DNA from: Candidatus Gemmiger stercoravium
GTDB lineage: Bacteria; Bacillota; Clostridia; Oscillospirales; Ruminococcaceae
Assembly (NCBI GenBank): GCA_019119835.1
Contig: DWWE01000008.1
Coordinates: 1 to 41,213 of the forward strand
Length of the DNA stretch: 41,213 bases
Direction: 5' to 3'
The notes below the pieces were generated by a model, which made no database searches, was not told the DNA's origin, and saw nothing but the letters and a program-made list of their open reading frames with translations. Within the stretch, counting starts at the first letter, position 1, and the number at the start of each line of letters is the position of its first letter. This document shows positions 7,388-15,402 of this stretch, piece after piece. Position numbers and translations under genes: made by a program.

Positions 7388-7957
7388 ATGAAACTTCGGC
7401 TTTTGTCACTGGAAGAAACCAAACGGATCTATGACCGCCATATGGTGCGGGACTTCCCGCCGGCCGAGCGCAAACCGTTCGCCTCCATCCGGCAGCTGAT
7501 GGAGGCGGGGCTTTATGAGCCGCTGGGCGCCGAGGCGGAGGACGGCCGGCTGCTGGCCTACGCCTGGCAGACGGTGGTGCCCGGCTGCGCCAGCGCCCTG
7601 CTGGACTATTTCGCCGTTTTGCCCGAAGGCCGCGGCCGGGGCACCGGCACCGCGGTGCTGCGGGCGCTGGCCGCCCGCGACGCCCCGCACCGGGACAGCC
7701 TGATCATCGAATGCGAACACCCGGCCGAAGCTCCCGACCCGGCGGCGGCCCGGCGGCGCATCGGGTTTTACCTGCGGGCCGGGGCGCGCCCTACGGCGAT
7801 GGAAAGCCGGCTGTTCGGCGTGCGCTACCTGATCTATGCAATGCCCTGCGGCGCCGCCGTGCCCGATGCCGACATCAACACCGACCTGCAGGCCATCTAC
7901 CGGGCCACGGTGCCCGAACCCTATTACCGGGGCAATGTAATATTTTACGGCGCATAA
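7388..7957 (+). CDS. GNAT family N-acetyltransferase
   Basis: A 189-residue GNAT protein. The acetyl-CoA loop is PEGRGRGTGTAVLRAL, in a typical position after the strand LLDYFAVL. The C-terminal half has the family's strand-helix pattern, ending in RRRIGFYLRAGA. The substrate is unknown. Another in-frame ATG lies 30 bp upstream, but the 7388 ATG has the better-spaced purine-rich site (AAAGGGG). The gene is divergent from prmA and lies 40 bp before spoVAC on the same strand. It is unrelated in sequence to the GNAT protein encoded at 5000-5545 beyond the fold. Confidence 0.85.
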   Translation: MKLRLLSLEETKRIYDRHMVRDFPPAERKPFASIRQLMEAGLYEPLGAEAEDGRLLAYAWQTVVPGCASALLDYFAVLPEGRGRGTGTAVLRALAARDAPHRDSLIIECEHPAEAPDPAAARRRIGFYLRAGARPTAMESRLFGVRYLIYAMPCGAAVPDADINTDLQAIYRATVPEPYYRGNVIFYGA

Positions 7958-7997
7958 GGGAACAATGGGACCAGAACGATGAAAAGGAAGTGTTCCC

Positions 7998-8441
7998 ATG
8001 AAACTGGACCCCAAGCGCTATGACCGGATGGTCCGGCTGTTTTCGCCGCCCTCCCGGCTGGGGGCGGACTGCCTGTGGGCGTTTCTGGTGGGCGGCGGCA
8101 TTTGCCTGTTGGGCGAGGTGCTGCGCTGCCGGTACCTGCGCATCGCCCCGGCCGAGACGGCGGGCGCCCTCACCAGCATCACCCTGATCGGCCTGGCGGC
8201 GGCCGCCACCCTGCCCGGCTGGTACCAGAAGCTGGCCGCCCATGCCGGGGCCGGCACGCTGGTGCCCATCACCGGCTTTTCCAACTCGGTGGCCAGCGCG
8301 GCCATGGAGTTCAAGTCGGAAGGCTGGGTGACCGGCGCCGGCGCCCAGATCTTTTCCATCGCCGGCCCGGTCATCACCTACGGGACCCTGGCCAGCTGGG
8401 TCTGGGGGGTGCTGTACTGGGTCATGAACCGGGGCGGGTGA
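7998..8441 (+). CDS. spoVAC: Stage V sporulation protein AC
   Basis: A 147-residue integral membrane protein of the SpoVAC family, part of the inner forespore-membrane channel that takes up calcium dipicolinate during sporulation and releases it at germination. After a hydrophilic N-terminus (about 25 residues) come four hydrophobic segments, with the signature GFSNSVASAAMEFKSEGWV between them. It is the first gene of a compact spoVAC-spoVAD-spoVAE set; spoVAD begins 3 bp after the stop. Expression is under sigma-G in known spore formers, but I could not find a convincing sigma-G promoter. A 7-bp inverted repeat (GGGAACA...TGTTCCC) lies just upstream of the start. Confidence 0.95.
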   Translation: MKLDPKRYDRMVRLFSPPSRLGADCLWAFLVGGGICLLGEVLRCRYLRIAPAETAGALTSITLIGLAAAATLPGWYQKLAAHAGAGTLVPITGFSNSVASAAMEFKSEGWVTGAGAQIFSIAGPVITYGTLASWVWGVLYWVMNRGG

Positions 8442-8444
8442 GCC

Positions 8445-9479
8445 ATGTCCATCCGCCGCAGGGACACCCTGCTCTTTCCGGACCCGCCGGTCATCGCCGC
8501 CTGGGCGGCGGTGGGCGGCAAAAAGGAGGGGGAAGGCCCGCTGGCCTCCGCCTTTGACGAGCGCATCCCCGATGCCGGCTTTGCCGCCGAGGGCTGCCGC
8601 AGCTGGGAACAGGCCGAAAGCCTGCTGCAGCAGCGGTGCATCCGCCGCTGCCTGCGCAAAGCCGGCCTGCGCCCGCAGGATGTGACCCTGGCCTTCGCCG
8701 GGGACCTGCAGGCCCAGTGCGCCGCCAGCAACTACACGCTGCGGGCGCTGGGGGTGCCCTTTGCGGGGGTGTACGGCGCCTGCAGCACCATGGCCGAAAC
8801 CCTCTGCCTGGGGGCGGCCTTTGCGGCCGCCGGCTACAGCGAGCGCACCCTGGCCTTCACCAGCAGCCATTTCTGCGCCGCCGAACGCCAGTTCCGCACC
8901 CCGCTGCTCTACGGCGGCAAGCGCACCCCCACCGCCCAGTGGACCGCCACTGCGGCCGGCGCCTGCCTGCTGCGCCCGGCGGGGAGCGCGGGGGTGCCGG
9001 TGGCCGCCGTTACCTTCGGCCGGGTGCAGGACTATGCGGTCAGGGACATCAACAACATGGGCGCCGCCATGATGCCGGCGGCCGCCGCCACCCTGCTGGC
9101 CCATTTCGGCGCCTGCGGCAGCGGCCCTGAGGACTACGACGCCGTGATCACCGGCGACCTGGGGGCGGTGGGCAGCGAGCTGCTCTACACCCAGCTGCGG
9201 CGGGAAGGCTGCGAGCTGGCCAACCATCTGGACTGCGGCTGCCTGCTCTATGACCGGGACGAACAGCCGGTCCAGGCCGGCGGCAGCGGCGCCGGCTGCA
9301 GTGCGGCGGTGCTTGGCGCCTATATCCTGCCCCAGCTGCAAAGCGGCCGCTGGCGGCGGGTGCTGTTCGTGGCCACCGGCGCACTGATGAGCCGGGCCAC
9401 CATCCTGCAAGGGGAATCCATCCCCGGCATCGCCCATGCCGTGGAACTGATCGCACCGAAAGGGGAGAGGGAAGGATGA
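8445..9479 (+). CDS. spoVAD: Stage V sporulation protein AD
   Basis: A 344-residue soluble SpoVA protein with a thiolase-like fold that binds dipicolinic acid in known systems. Recognisable family stretches are TAAGACLL, YGACSTMAE, TSSHFCAAERQFR, NNMGAAMMPAAA and YDAVITGDLG. The length matches the family (about 340). The start overlaps nothing: it follows spoVAC by 3 bp, with a weak GGGTGA site. The stop overlaps the start of spoVAE in ATGA, so translation of the three genes is probably coupled. Nothing suggests loss of function. Confidence 0.96.
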   Translation: MSIRRRDTLLFPDPPVIAAWAAVGGKKEGEGPLASAFDERIPDAGFAAEGCRSWEQAESLLQQRCIRRCLRKAGLRPQDVTLAFAGDLQAQCAASNYTLRALGVPFAGVYGACSTMAETLCLGAAFAAAGYSERTLAFTSSHFCAAERQFRTPLLYGGKRTPTAQWTATAAGACLLRPAGSAGVPVAAVTFGRVQDYAVRDINNMGAAMMPAAAATLLAHFGACGSGPEDYDAVITGDLGAVGSELLYTQLRREGCELANHLDCGCLLYDRDEQPVQAGGSGAGCSAAVLGAYILPQLQSGRWRRVLFVATGALMSRATILQGESIPGIAHAVELIAPKGEREG

Positions 9480-9832
9480 ACTATCTCTGGGCGTTTGTGG
9501 TGGGCGGGGCGCTGTGCGTGGCCGGGCAGCTGCTTGTGGACCTGACCAGCCTGACCCCGGCCCGCATCCTGACCGGGTATGTGGTGGCCGGCGTGGTGCT
9601 GAGCGCCACCGGCCTGTACGGCCCGCTGGCCGAGCTGGCCGGCGCCGGGGCCAGCGTGCCGCTGCTGGGCTTCGGCCATCTGCTGGCCCAGGGGGTGCAG
9701 AAGGCCGTGGCCGAACAGGGACTGCTGGGGGCTTTCACCGGCGGGCTCACCGCCGCGTCCGGCGGCATTGCGGCCAGCCTGGTCTTCGGGGTGCTGGCCG
9801 CTCTGTTCGGGAAAAGCCGGGACCAGAGCTGA
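9476..9832 (+). CDS. spoVAE: Stage V sporulation protein AE (SpoVAEb type)
   Basis: A 118-residue membrane protein with four hydrophobic segments, the third member of the dipicolinate channel. It is related in pattern to SpoVAC: both have the WAFxVGGxxCxxGQ/E start and a GFGHLLAQGV-like loop. It overlaps spoVAD by 4 bp (ATGA). The set of SpoVAC, SpoVAD and SpoVAEb is the minimal spoVA operon of many Clostridia, which lack the extra genes of Bacillus. It is followed by a palindrome-rich spacer. Confidence 0.93.
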   Translation: MNYLWAFVVGGALCVAGQLLVDLTSLTPARILTGYVVAGVVLSATGLYGPLAELAGAGASVPLLGFGHLLAQGVQKAVAEQGLLGAFTGGLTAASGGIAASLVFGVLAALFGKSRDQS

Positions 9833-9851
9833 ACGCCCCGGCGGCAAAACA

Positions 9852-10087
9852 GGCGGCAGGCGCCCGCAAAAGGCACCTGCCGCCTCAGCGTGTCGAGGAA
9901 CTCGACACGCTGCACAAGGGGCAACAGCCGCGCACGGCAATTGCCTAACGCGTCTGTTTCCCCTTGTGTATCCCCTTCGACAAAATTTTACGGCAAATCG
10001 CGCACTCGGAGCGGAGCTCCTCGCACACAATTTGCCGCAAAATTTTCCTGTCGGTGTCACTGTCGTCGGCGCATGTCCGCCGACAGC
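9852..10087. repeat. Composite palindromic spacer element
   Basis: About 300 bp without a gene between convergent genes, holding a chain of inverted repeats: 9852-9860 with 9876-9884 (9 bp, possible spoVA terminator without T-run); 9886-9897 with 9901-9912 (12 bp perfect, loop GAA); 9982-9998 with 10030-10046 (17 nt, one mismatch, flanked by CGACA/TGTCG halves); and 10065-10071 with 10078-10084 (7 bp). The third arm pair is markedly A/T-rich (AAAATTTT) in a GC-rich setting. It resembles a REP/BIME-like extragenic palindrome, but copies elsewhere in the genome cannot be seen from this window. Confidence 0.6.
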
Positions 10088-10137
10088 GACGATTTTAGAT
10101 TTTTTCGCAACGCGCCAAAGGGGGGCGGCGCGCCGGC

Positions 10138-10608
10138 TCAGCGGAAGCGGTTCCGCCGGCCCAACCCATAGCCCAGCGCAAAGACAAGGACCATGAACAG
10201 GGTGCCGATCACATGGATGGCGATGTGGGTCCTGAGCCCGGCAAAGTTGGGCTGGGTCTCGAACAGGGAGGGCAGACGGCCGAACAGATAGGTGGGCACG
10301 GCGACCGGGAACATCTGGGAGGCCACCGTCAGCGCCAGGTTCCGGGTCTCATCGGTTTCCAGCAGCATCTGCCACAGAAAGACGCCCAGCGAGACAAGCC
10401 CGGTCCCGTTGCCGATGAGCAGCGCCGCCGGGGCACTCCAGCTGCTGCGGGCGTACATCCGCCCGAGAAAGAACCAGAACACCGTGACCAGCAAAGGCAG
10501 GACGAGGTAGAGGATCCAGCCGATGACGGGCAGGTGGAGAGTGTGATCGATCAGATACCCGACCAGGATCGGGACAAAGGTCAGCAGGAACAGGACGCTT
10601 TTTTTCAT
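10138..10608 (-). CDS. Four-helix integral membrane protein, unknown
   Basis: A 156-residue protein with hydrophobic segments at about 5-20, 26-48, 60-82 and 132-150, and a short basic tail RRNRFR. The N-terminus begins MKKSVLFLL, which can serve as a signal anchor. There is no catalytic motif or family that I recognise. A clear AGGAG precedes the ATG. It lies downstream of rpsT on the same strand, separated by the terminator at 10661-10696, so it may depend on read-through or on its own unseen promoter. It is convergent with spoVAE. Confidence 0.7.
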   Translation of the reverse strand: MKKSVLFLLTFVPILVGYLIDHTLHLPVIGWILYLVLPLLVTVFWFFLGRMYARSSWSAPAALLIGNGTGLVSLGVFLWQMLLETDETRNLALTVASQMFPVAVPTYLFGRLPSLFETQPNFAGLRTHIAIHVIGTLFMVLVFALGYGLGRRNRFR

Positions 10609-10660
10609 GTCAACTCCTCACTTTCTCGGGCCCGGGCACGGCGGCCCGCCTATAACGAAA

Positions 10661-10696
10661 ATTCCCAACCGAAAGCCGGGGCCTTTGGTTGGGAAT
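10661..10696 (-). terminator. Terminator of rpsT
   Basis: Arms 10661-10670 with 10687-10696 (10 bp) are extended by 4 bp after a one-base bulge; on the minus strand the stem is followed by TTTTCG. It lies 35 bp after the rpsT stop. Confidence 0.7.
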
Positions 10697-10731
10697 GTTT
10701 CTTTTGCAGGGATTGGGTCAATGCACGCAGC

Positions 10732-11001
10732 TTACTGCGCGGCGCTGACCTTGTTGTTGCGCTTGGCCATACGGCTGATCTTGCGGGCAGCGGTGTTCTT
10801 ATGGATGACACCCTTGCTCTTCGCAGAATCAATGGCGGCAACGGCCGCACGGATCATGGCGTCCTTGTCCGCAGCGTTGCTGTCGATGGCAGCGTCTGCC
10901 TTCTTGATCACTGTCTTCAGGCTGGTCTTGATGGCCTTGTTGTGCATAGCCTCTTTCTTGGCCTGCACGACCCGGTCCTTCTGGGATTTAATGTTAGGCA
11001 T
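10732..11001 (-). CDS. rpsT: 30S ribosomal protein S20
   Basis: An 89-residue basic protein that binds 16S rRNA in the 30S subunit. The N-terminus MPNIKSQKDRV and the C-terminal HKNTAARKISRMAKRNNK are the usual S20 signatures, and the length is standard. A GGAGGTGG site precedes the ATG; an in-frame start 12 codons upstream is inside the leader and lacks a site. It is transcribed alone, with a promoter at 11041-11069 and a terminator at 10661-10696. Confidence 0.97.
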   Translation of the reverse strand: MPNIKSQKDRVVQAKKEAMHNKAIKTSLKTVIKKADAAIDSNAADKDAMIRAAVAAIDSAKSKGVIHKNTAARKISRMAKRNNKVSAAQ

Positions 11002-11040
11002 TCGTTCCACCTCCTTGGTTGACCCATAACAGTACAAGCT

Positions 11041-11069
11041 ATATTACCATACTTTTGCCCCCCTTGCAA
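11041..11069 (-). promoter_or_regulatory. Sigma-A-type promoter of rpsT
   Basis: On the minus strand: TTGCAA (11069-11064), 17-bp spacer, TAATAT (11046-11041), about 40 bp before the rpsT start codon. Confidence 0.5.
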
Positions 11070-11136
11070 GTCCTTTCCGCAAAAATTTTTGCTTTTTTTC
11101 GCCCCGGCACCCGGGTTTTCCCGGCGGACGGGGCTG

Positions 11137-11144
11137 CATATACT
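11137..11144 (+). promoter_or_regulatory. Sigma-E-like -10 element before spoIIP
   Basis: CATATACT, within GCATATACTGG, resembles the -10 consensus CATACANT of the mother-cell factor sigma-E, which controls spoIIP in Bacillus. The start codon is 21 bp downstream, with a Shine-Dalgarno sequence at 11151-11157. No clear -35 is visible. The same 11-mer occurs before the MurA paralogue (20372-20382). Confidence 0.45.
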
Positions 11145-11164
11145 GGCGCGGAGGGGGTGTGTGT

Positions 11165-12304
11165 ATGGACCATCTGCGCCGTGCGGGGCGCCGGCTGGGC
11201 TGCGCCTTGCTGGCCGGTGTGCTGACCGCCGCCGCGGCGGCCGGCGCCGCGACCGTACAGCCCGCCGGCTGGGTGCTGCGGGCCGCCGCGCTGCTCTTCG
11301 CCCCGGCGGCGGTGGAAGCGGTGGGGGTGCTGCCGTCGGAACCCGATCCCCCGGCCCTGGCCGCCGCGGCCGCCGTGCCGCCTGCCCCGTCGCCCTCGCC
11401 CGCCCCGCCGACCCCGGCCCCGGCCCCGCAGCCGACCCCGGCTCCTTCGCCCGGCGCCGAACCCACCCCCGCGCCGCTGACCACCGCCTCGCCGGACCTG
11501 GAAGACGCAGGGCCCATTGAAGCCCGCCACTACGGCCAGGGCAGCGGGGAAGGGTATGTGACCCTCGCCGCCGGCAGCATCAAGAATTCCACCGATCACT
11601 CCGACGATGCGCTGGCCCGGGCCGCCCGGGGGGAGCTGCCCTTCACCGTCCAGCTGGACAGCCCGGACCCCCAGGTGCTGATCCTGCACACCCATGCCAC
11701 CGAGACCTACCAGATCTGGGAGGAACCTGTCTATGACCCGGACTTTGCCGCCCGCACCGCCGACACCAGCCTGAATATGTGCGCCGTGGGGGCGCGGATG
11801 GCGCAGGTGCTCAACGAGGCCGGCGTCAACACGCTGCACGACACCACCCTCCACGACTCGCCCAGCTACACCGAGAGTTACGGCCGCAGCGCCGACACGG
11901 CCCGGGCCTACCTGGAACGATACCCCAGCATCAAGGTGATCCTGGACGTACACCGGGACGCGCTGGAGGCCGACGGCACCCGGATCAAGCCGGTCTGCGA
12001 GCTGGAGGGAAAGACGGCGGCCCAGGTCATGATCATCGCCGGGTGCGACAACGGCGGCACCGTCAGCCTGCCCCACTGGCAGGACAACCTGAAATTCGCC
12101 GCCGCCTGGGAGACCGCCATGGAGACCGCCTACCCGGGCCTGACCCGGCCGGTGCTCTGCGGCTACCGGTTCTATAACCAGGATGTCACCACCGGCAGCC
12201 TGCTGCTGGAGGTGGGCGGCCACGCCAACACGCTGGAGGAGGCGGTCCGCGCCGGCGAGTACGCCGCCCGCGCCCTGGCCGGGCTGTTCGGGGCGGAAAT
12301 TTAG
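11165..12304 (+). CDS. spoIIP: Stage II sporulation protein P, engulfment peptidoglycan hydrolase
   Basis: A 379-residue protein. SpoIIP is the amidase/endopeptidase that, with SpoIID and SpoIIM, thins septal peptidoglycan during engulfment. After a membrane anchor (about 10-50) comes a Pro/Ala/Ser-rich linker (about 60-110), then the catalytic domain with ILHTHATETY (H175, H177), DVHRDAL and EVGGHANTLEEA, which carry zinc-ligand and catalytic residues of the family. The ATG at 11165 is preferred over a GTG two codons earlier because the GAGGGG site is 8 bp from it. A sigma-E-like -10 lies just upstream. The linker is unusually long and repetitive but not out of range for GC-rich species. Confidence 0.93.
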   Translation: MDHLRRAGRRLGCALLAGVLTAAAAAGAATVQPAGWVLRAAALLFAPAAVEAVGVLPSEPDPPALAAAAAVPPAPSPSPAPPTPAPAPQPTPAPSPGAEPTPAPLTTASPDLEDAGPIEARHYGQGSGEGYVTLAAGSIKNSTDHSDDALARAARGELPFTVQLDSPDPQVLILHTHATETYQIWEEPVYDPDFAARTADTSLNMCAVGARMAQVLNEAGVNTLHDTTLHDSPSYTESYGRSADTARAYLERYPSIKVILDVHRDALEADGTRIKPVCELEGKTAAQVMIIAGCDNGGTVSLPHWQDNLKFAAAWETAMETAYPGLTRPVLCGYRFYNQDVTTGSLLLEVGGHANTLEEAVRAGEYAARALAGLFGAEI

Positions 12305-12323
12305 CGCAATGCCGGCCGGGGGC

Positions 12324-12352
12324 TGTACATTTGGGCCTCTTTGCGCTATAAT
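12324..12352 (+). promoter_or_regulatory. Sigma-A-type promoter of asnS-mutY
   Basis: TGTACA (12324-12329), 17-bp spacer, TATAAT (12347-12352), about 70 bp before asnS. There is no room for a T-box leader. Confidence 0.55.
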
Positions 12353-12422
12353 ACCCCTATCTATCCGCTGCCCCGACCCAATGGGGCCCATCAGGATCTG
12401 ACAAAGAGGAGAGGGAACGTCC

Positions 12423-13820
12423 ATGGAATATTTGAAGAACCGGACCGAACTGGCATTGCTCTACACCGACACCCCCGCCCACGGCACCGTGGTGACCGTC
12501 TGCGGCTGGGCCAAGACGGTGCGCGATTCCAAAAAGATCGGCTTTATCTCGTTGACCGACGGCAGCTGCTACAAGCCCGTCCAGGTGGTGTTTGAGGCCG
12601 ACAAGCTGGACAATTACGCCCAGGTGGCCAAGTGCGGCCTGTATACGAGCTTTGCGGTCACCGGCCGGCTGCTGCTGACCCCCGAAGCCCGCCAGCCCTT
12701 TGAGATCAACGCCGACTCCATCGAGATCCTCGGCGCCTGCGGCCCCGAATATCCGCTGCAGAAAAAGAAGATGAGCACCGAGTACCTGCGCACCATGACC
12801 CACCTGCGCCCGCGCACCAACACCTTCCTGGCGGCGTACCGGGTGCGGGGGCAGGCGGCCTTTGCGCTGCACCAGTTCTTCCACGACAACGGCTTCACCT
12901 ACGTCCACACCCCGATCTTCACCGGTTCGGACTGCGAGGGCGCCGGCGAGATGTTCCAGGTCACCACGATGGACCTGAACAACATCCCCCGCACCGAGGA
13001 GGGCGCGGTGGACTATACCCAGGACTTCTTCAAGCGCCCGGTGAACCTGACCGTCTCCGGCCAGCTGGAAGCCGAGGCCCTGGCCATGGCGCTGGGCAAG
13101 GTCTACACCTTCGGCCCCACCTTCCGGGCCGAAAAGAGCTACGACACCCGCCACGCGGCCGAATTCTGGATGATCGAGCCCGAGATGGCCTTCGCCGATC
13201 TGGCCACCTATATGGATACCGCCGAGGCCATGACCAAGTATGTGGTGCGCTACCTGCTGGACCACTGCGCCGACGAGCTGGCCTTCTTCAACCAGTTCTT
13301 CGACAAGGGTCTGCTGGACCGGCTGCAGCTGGTGGCCTCCAGCGATTTTGCCCGGGTCAGCTACACCGACGCCATCGAACTGCTGCGGAAAAACGACGAC
13401 AACTTCCAGTACAAGGTGTCCTGGGGCATGGACCTGCAGACCGAACACGAGCGCTACCTCACCGAACAGGTGTTCAAAAAGCCGGTCTTTGTCACCGACT
13501 ATCCCAAGGAGATCAAGGCGTTCTATATGCGGATGAACGACGACGGCCGGACCGTGGCCGCCGCCGATATGCTGGTGCCCGGCATCGGCGAACTGATCGG
13601 CGGTTCCCAGCGTGAGGAGCGGCTGGACGTGCTGGAAGCCCGCCTGCAGGAACTGGGCCTGTCCGCCGCCGACTACGACTGGTATCTCGACCTGCGCCGT
13701 TTCGGCAGCGTCAAACATGCCGGCTACGGCCTCGGGTTCGAGCGGCTGCTCATGTATGTCACCGGCATCCCCAACATCCGGGATGTCATCCCCTTCCCGC
13801 GCACCTGCGGGGGCTTCTGA
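12423..13820 (+). CDS. asnS: Asparaginyl-tRNA synthetase
   Basis: A 465-residue class IIb aminoacyl-tRNA synthetase that charges tRNA-Asn with asparagine. An N-terminal OB-fold anticodon-binding domain (about 15-110, including [18 protein letters not shown]) precedes the catalytic core. Visible motifs are [19 protein letters not shown], motif 2 [10 protein letters not shown], and motif 3 [15 protein letters not shown]. Length and order match AsnRS rather than AspRS. A GAGGAGAGGG site precedes the ATG. The stop overlaps the mutY start by 1 bp (TGATG), so the genes are translationally coupled. Confidence 0.96.
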   Translation: MEYLKNRTELALLYTDTPAHGTVVTVCGWAKTVRDSKKIGFISLTDGSCYKPVQVVFEADKLDNYAQVAKCGLYTSFAVTGRLLLTPEARQPFEINADSIEILGACGPEYPLQKKKMSTEYLRTMTHLRPRTNTFLAAYRVRGQAAFALHQFFHDNGFTYVHTPIFTGSDCEGAGEMFQVTTMDLNNIPRTEEGAVDYTQDFFKRPVNLTVSGQLEAEALAMALGKVYTFGPTFRAEKSYDTRHAAEFWMIEPEMAFADLATYMDTAEAMTKYVVRYLLDHCADELAFFNQFFDKGLLDRLQLVASSDFARVSYTDAIELLRKNDDNFQYKVSWGMDLQTEHERYLTEQVFKKPVFVTDYPKEIKAFYMRMNDDGRTVAAADMLVPGIGELIGGSQREERLDVLEARLQELGLSAADYDWYLDLRRFGSVKHAGYGLGFERLLMYVTGIPNIRDVIPFPRTCGGF

Positions 13821-14866
13821 TGGGCGCCGTCGCCCAAGCGCTGCTGCCCTGGTTTGAAAAGAATCGAAGGCTTCTGCCGTTCCGGCAGGAGCCTTCGGCT
13901 TACCATATCTGGGTCAGCGAGATCATGCTCCAGCAGACCCGGGTGGCGGCGGCGCTGCCCTACTACGAGCGGTTCGTGGCCGAGCTGCCCGACCCCGCCG
14001 CCCTGGCCGCCTGCCCGCCCGACCGGCTGCGCAAGCTCTGGCAGGGGCTGGGGTACTACAGCCGGGCGGCCAATATGCAAAAAGCCGCCCGCATCGTCTG
14101 CGAACAATACGGCGGCGTTCTGCCCGCCAGCAGGGAAGCGCTGCGGGCGCTGCCCGGCATCGGGGACTACACGGCCGGGGCCATCGCCAGCATCGCCTTC
14201 GGCATTCCGGCCCCGGCGGTGGACGGCAACGTGCTGCGGGTCTTTGCCCGCCTGTTTGACGACGACGCCGACATCACCCGCCCGGCCGTCCGGCGGCTGT
14301 TTACCCGGCGGGTCATGGAGCAGATGCCCCCCGACGCCCCCGGCCCTTACAATGAAGCGCTGATGGAACTGGGGGCGCTGGTCTGCCTGCCCGCCGCGCC
14401 CCGCTGCGACGCCTGCCCGCTGGCGGCGCTGTGCCGCGGCCGGGCTTCGGGCCGGGCGGCCGCGCTGCCCTGCAAGCCGCCCAAAAAGGAGAAGACCCGC
14501 CTGCCGGTGACGGTGGCGCTGGTGGAAAGCCCGGCCGGCCTTTTGCTGCAGCGGCGGCCGGCGGGCGGGCTGCTGGCCAACCTCTGGCAGCCCCCGGCCT
14601 TTGAGGGCCGCACGCTGACCCGGGACCAGCTGGACGGCGAACTGGCCCGGCTGGGGATCCGGGTGGACTGGGAAGCAGCCCTGCCCGCGGCGCGGCATGT
14701 CTTCACCCACCGCATCTGGGAACTGGGCGGCTGGCGGGGCCGGGCGGCCGCGGCGGCTGCGCTGCCCGACGGCTACGCCTGGGCGCGGGGCGAGGAACTG
14801 GCCGAGCAGTACCCGGTCCCCAGCGCCTTCGACGCCTATCTGCCCCAGGCCGGGCACCGGGAATAG
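13820..14866 (+). CDS. mutY: A/G-specific adenine DNA glycosylase
   Basis: A 348-residue base-excision repair enzyme that removes adenine mispaired with 8-oxoguanine. The N-terminal domain has HIWVSEIMLQQTRV (with the catalytic Glu), the helix-hairpin-helix LPGIGDYTAGAIASIAFG and the catalytic Asp in PAVDGNVLRV. The iron-sulfur loop C-X6-C-X2-C-X5-C is intact. The C-terminal Nudix-like domain, which recognises 8-oxoG, occupies about 225-345. It overlaps asnS by 1 bp. A weak stem with a T-run (about 14876-14901) follows and may end transcription. Confidence 0.94.
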   Translation: MGAVAQALLPWFEKNRRLLPFRQEPSAYHIWVSEIMLQQTRVAAALPYYERFVAELPDPAALAACPPDRLRKLWQGLGYYSRAANMQKAARIVCEQYGGVLPASREALRALPGIGDYTAGAIASIAFGIPAPAVDGNVLRVFARLFDDDADITRPAVRRLFTRRVMEQMPPDAPGPYNEALMELGALVCLPAAPRCDACPLAALCRGRASGRAAALPCKPPKKEKTRLPVTVALVESPAGLLLQRRPAGGLLANLWQPPAFEGRTLTRDQLDGELARLGIRVDWEAALPAARHVFTHRIWELGGWRGRAAAAAALPDGYAWARGEELAEQYPVPSAFDAYLPQAGHRE

Positions 14867-14911
14867 GGCGGCGGGGGAGACGTTTCTCTCCAAATTTTTA
14901 CTTTCCTGTTG

Positions 14912-14940
14912 TTGTATTCCTTTGGCAGGTCGGTTATAAT
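14912..14940 (+). promoter_or_regulatory. Promoter of the small membrane protein gene
   Basis: TTGTAT (14912-14917), 17-bp spacer, TATAAT (14935-14940). The start codon is about 80 bp downstream. Confidence 0.5.
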
Positions 14941-15023
14941 AGAACAAACCGAAGGCGCAGCCGTCCCGCTGCGTCCATCAAACTGCAGGCTGCGCTGCGG
15001 CCTGCCGCTGGGAGGAAACACCT

Positions 15024-15263
15024 ATGATGAAGAAATCCACTTTTGGCATCGCTCTGGCTTTCATCGCAGCTGCGGCTGGCGTGCTGACCGCTGTGGCCCT
15101 CTACCTGCGCCGCCGCGAAAAGGAACTGGACGAGTACGAGAGCCTGCTGTATGCGGATTCTGACTTTGATGAGGACGATGACGAGACCACCTACGCGCCG
15201 ATCTCCCCCGAAGCCCCCGCCGGCGACGCCGACGGTGTGCAGGATGACGCCGCGCAGTCCTGA
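15024..15263 (+). CDS. Small membrane-anchored acidic protein, unknown
   Basis: A 79-residue protein. Residues 5-27 form one hydrophobic segment after a basic start (MMKKS), followed by RRREKEL and then a strongly acidic, probably disordered tail rich in Asp, Glu, Ala and Pro. The basic patch after the helix suggests that the tail is cytoplasmic. A GGGAGG site lies 9 bp before the ATG. It has its own promoter and a strong terminator, so it is a monocistron. I recognise no family. Confidence 0.7.
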   Translation: MMKKSTFGIALAFIAAAAGVLTAVALYLRRREKELDEYESLLYADSDFDEDDDETTYAPISPEAPAGDADGVQDDAAQS

Positions 15264-15291
15264 GTTTGCATAGTCCCCGGCAGACGGGCAA

Positions 15292-15349
15292 AAAAGCCAG
15301 GCGCGGCCCGGCGGAGGGCACAAGCCCCGCGGGCCGTGCCCGGCTTTTG
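15292..15349 (+). terminator. Terminator after the small membrane protein gene
   Basis: An 18-nt stem (15292-15309 with 15331-15348, one mismatch and one G-U), preceded by an A-run and ending in TTTT. Confidence 0.8.
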
Positions 15350-15402
15350 CTTTCACCGCCGGGCGGCCCCGGCGACAGATGATTTCAAAAGGAGGGTGAA
15401 CG

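Noticed and set aside
7958-7997. Search for a sigma-G promoter before spoVAC
   Set aside because: CATAAGG at about 7953 lacks the rest of the -10 and a matching -35; not reported as a feature.
7875-9437. 520-residue open frame antisense to spoVAC-spoVAD
   Set aside because: Low-complexity translation and no motif; the plus-strand genes are certain.
9886-9912. Perfect 12-bp hairpin taken as the spoVA terminator
   Set aside because: No T-run follows, and it is part of a longer palindromic element; listed as a repeat instead.
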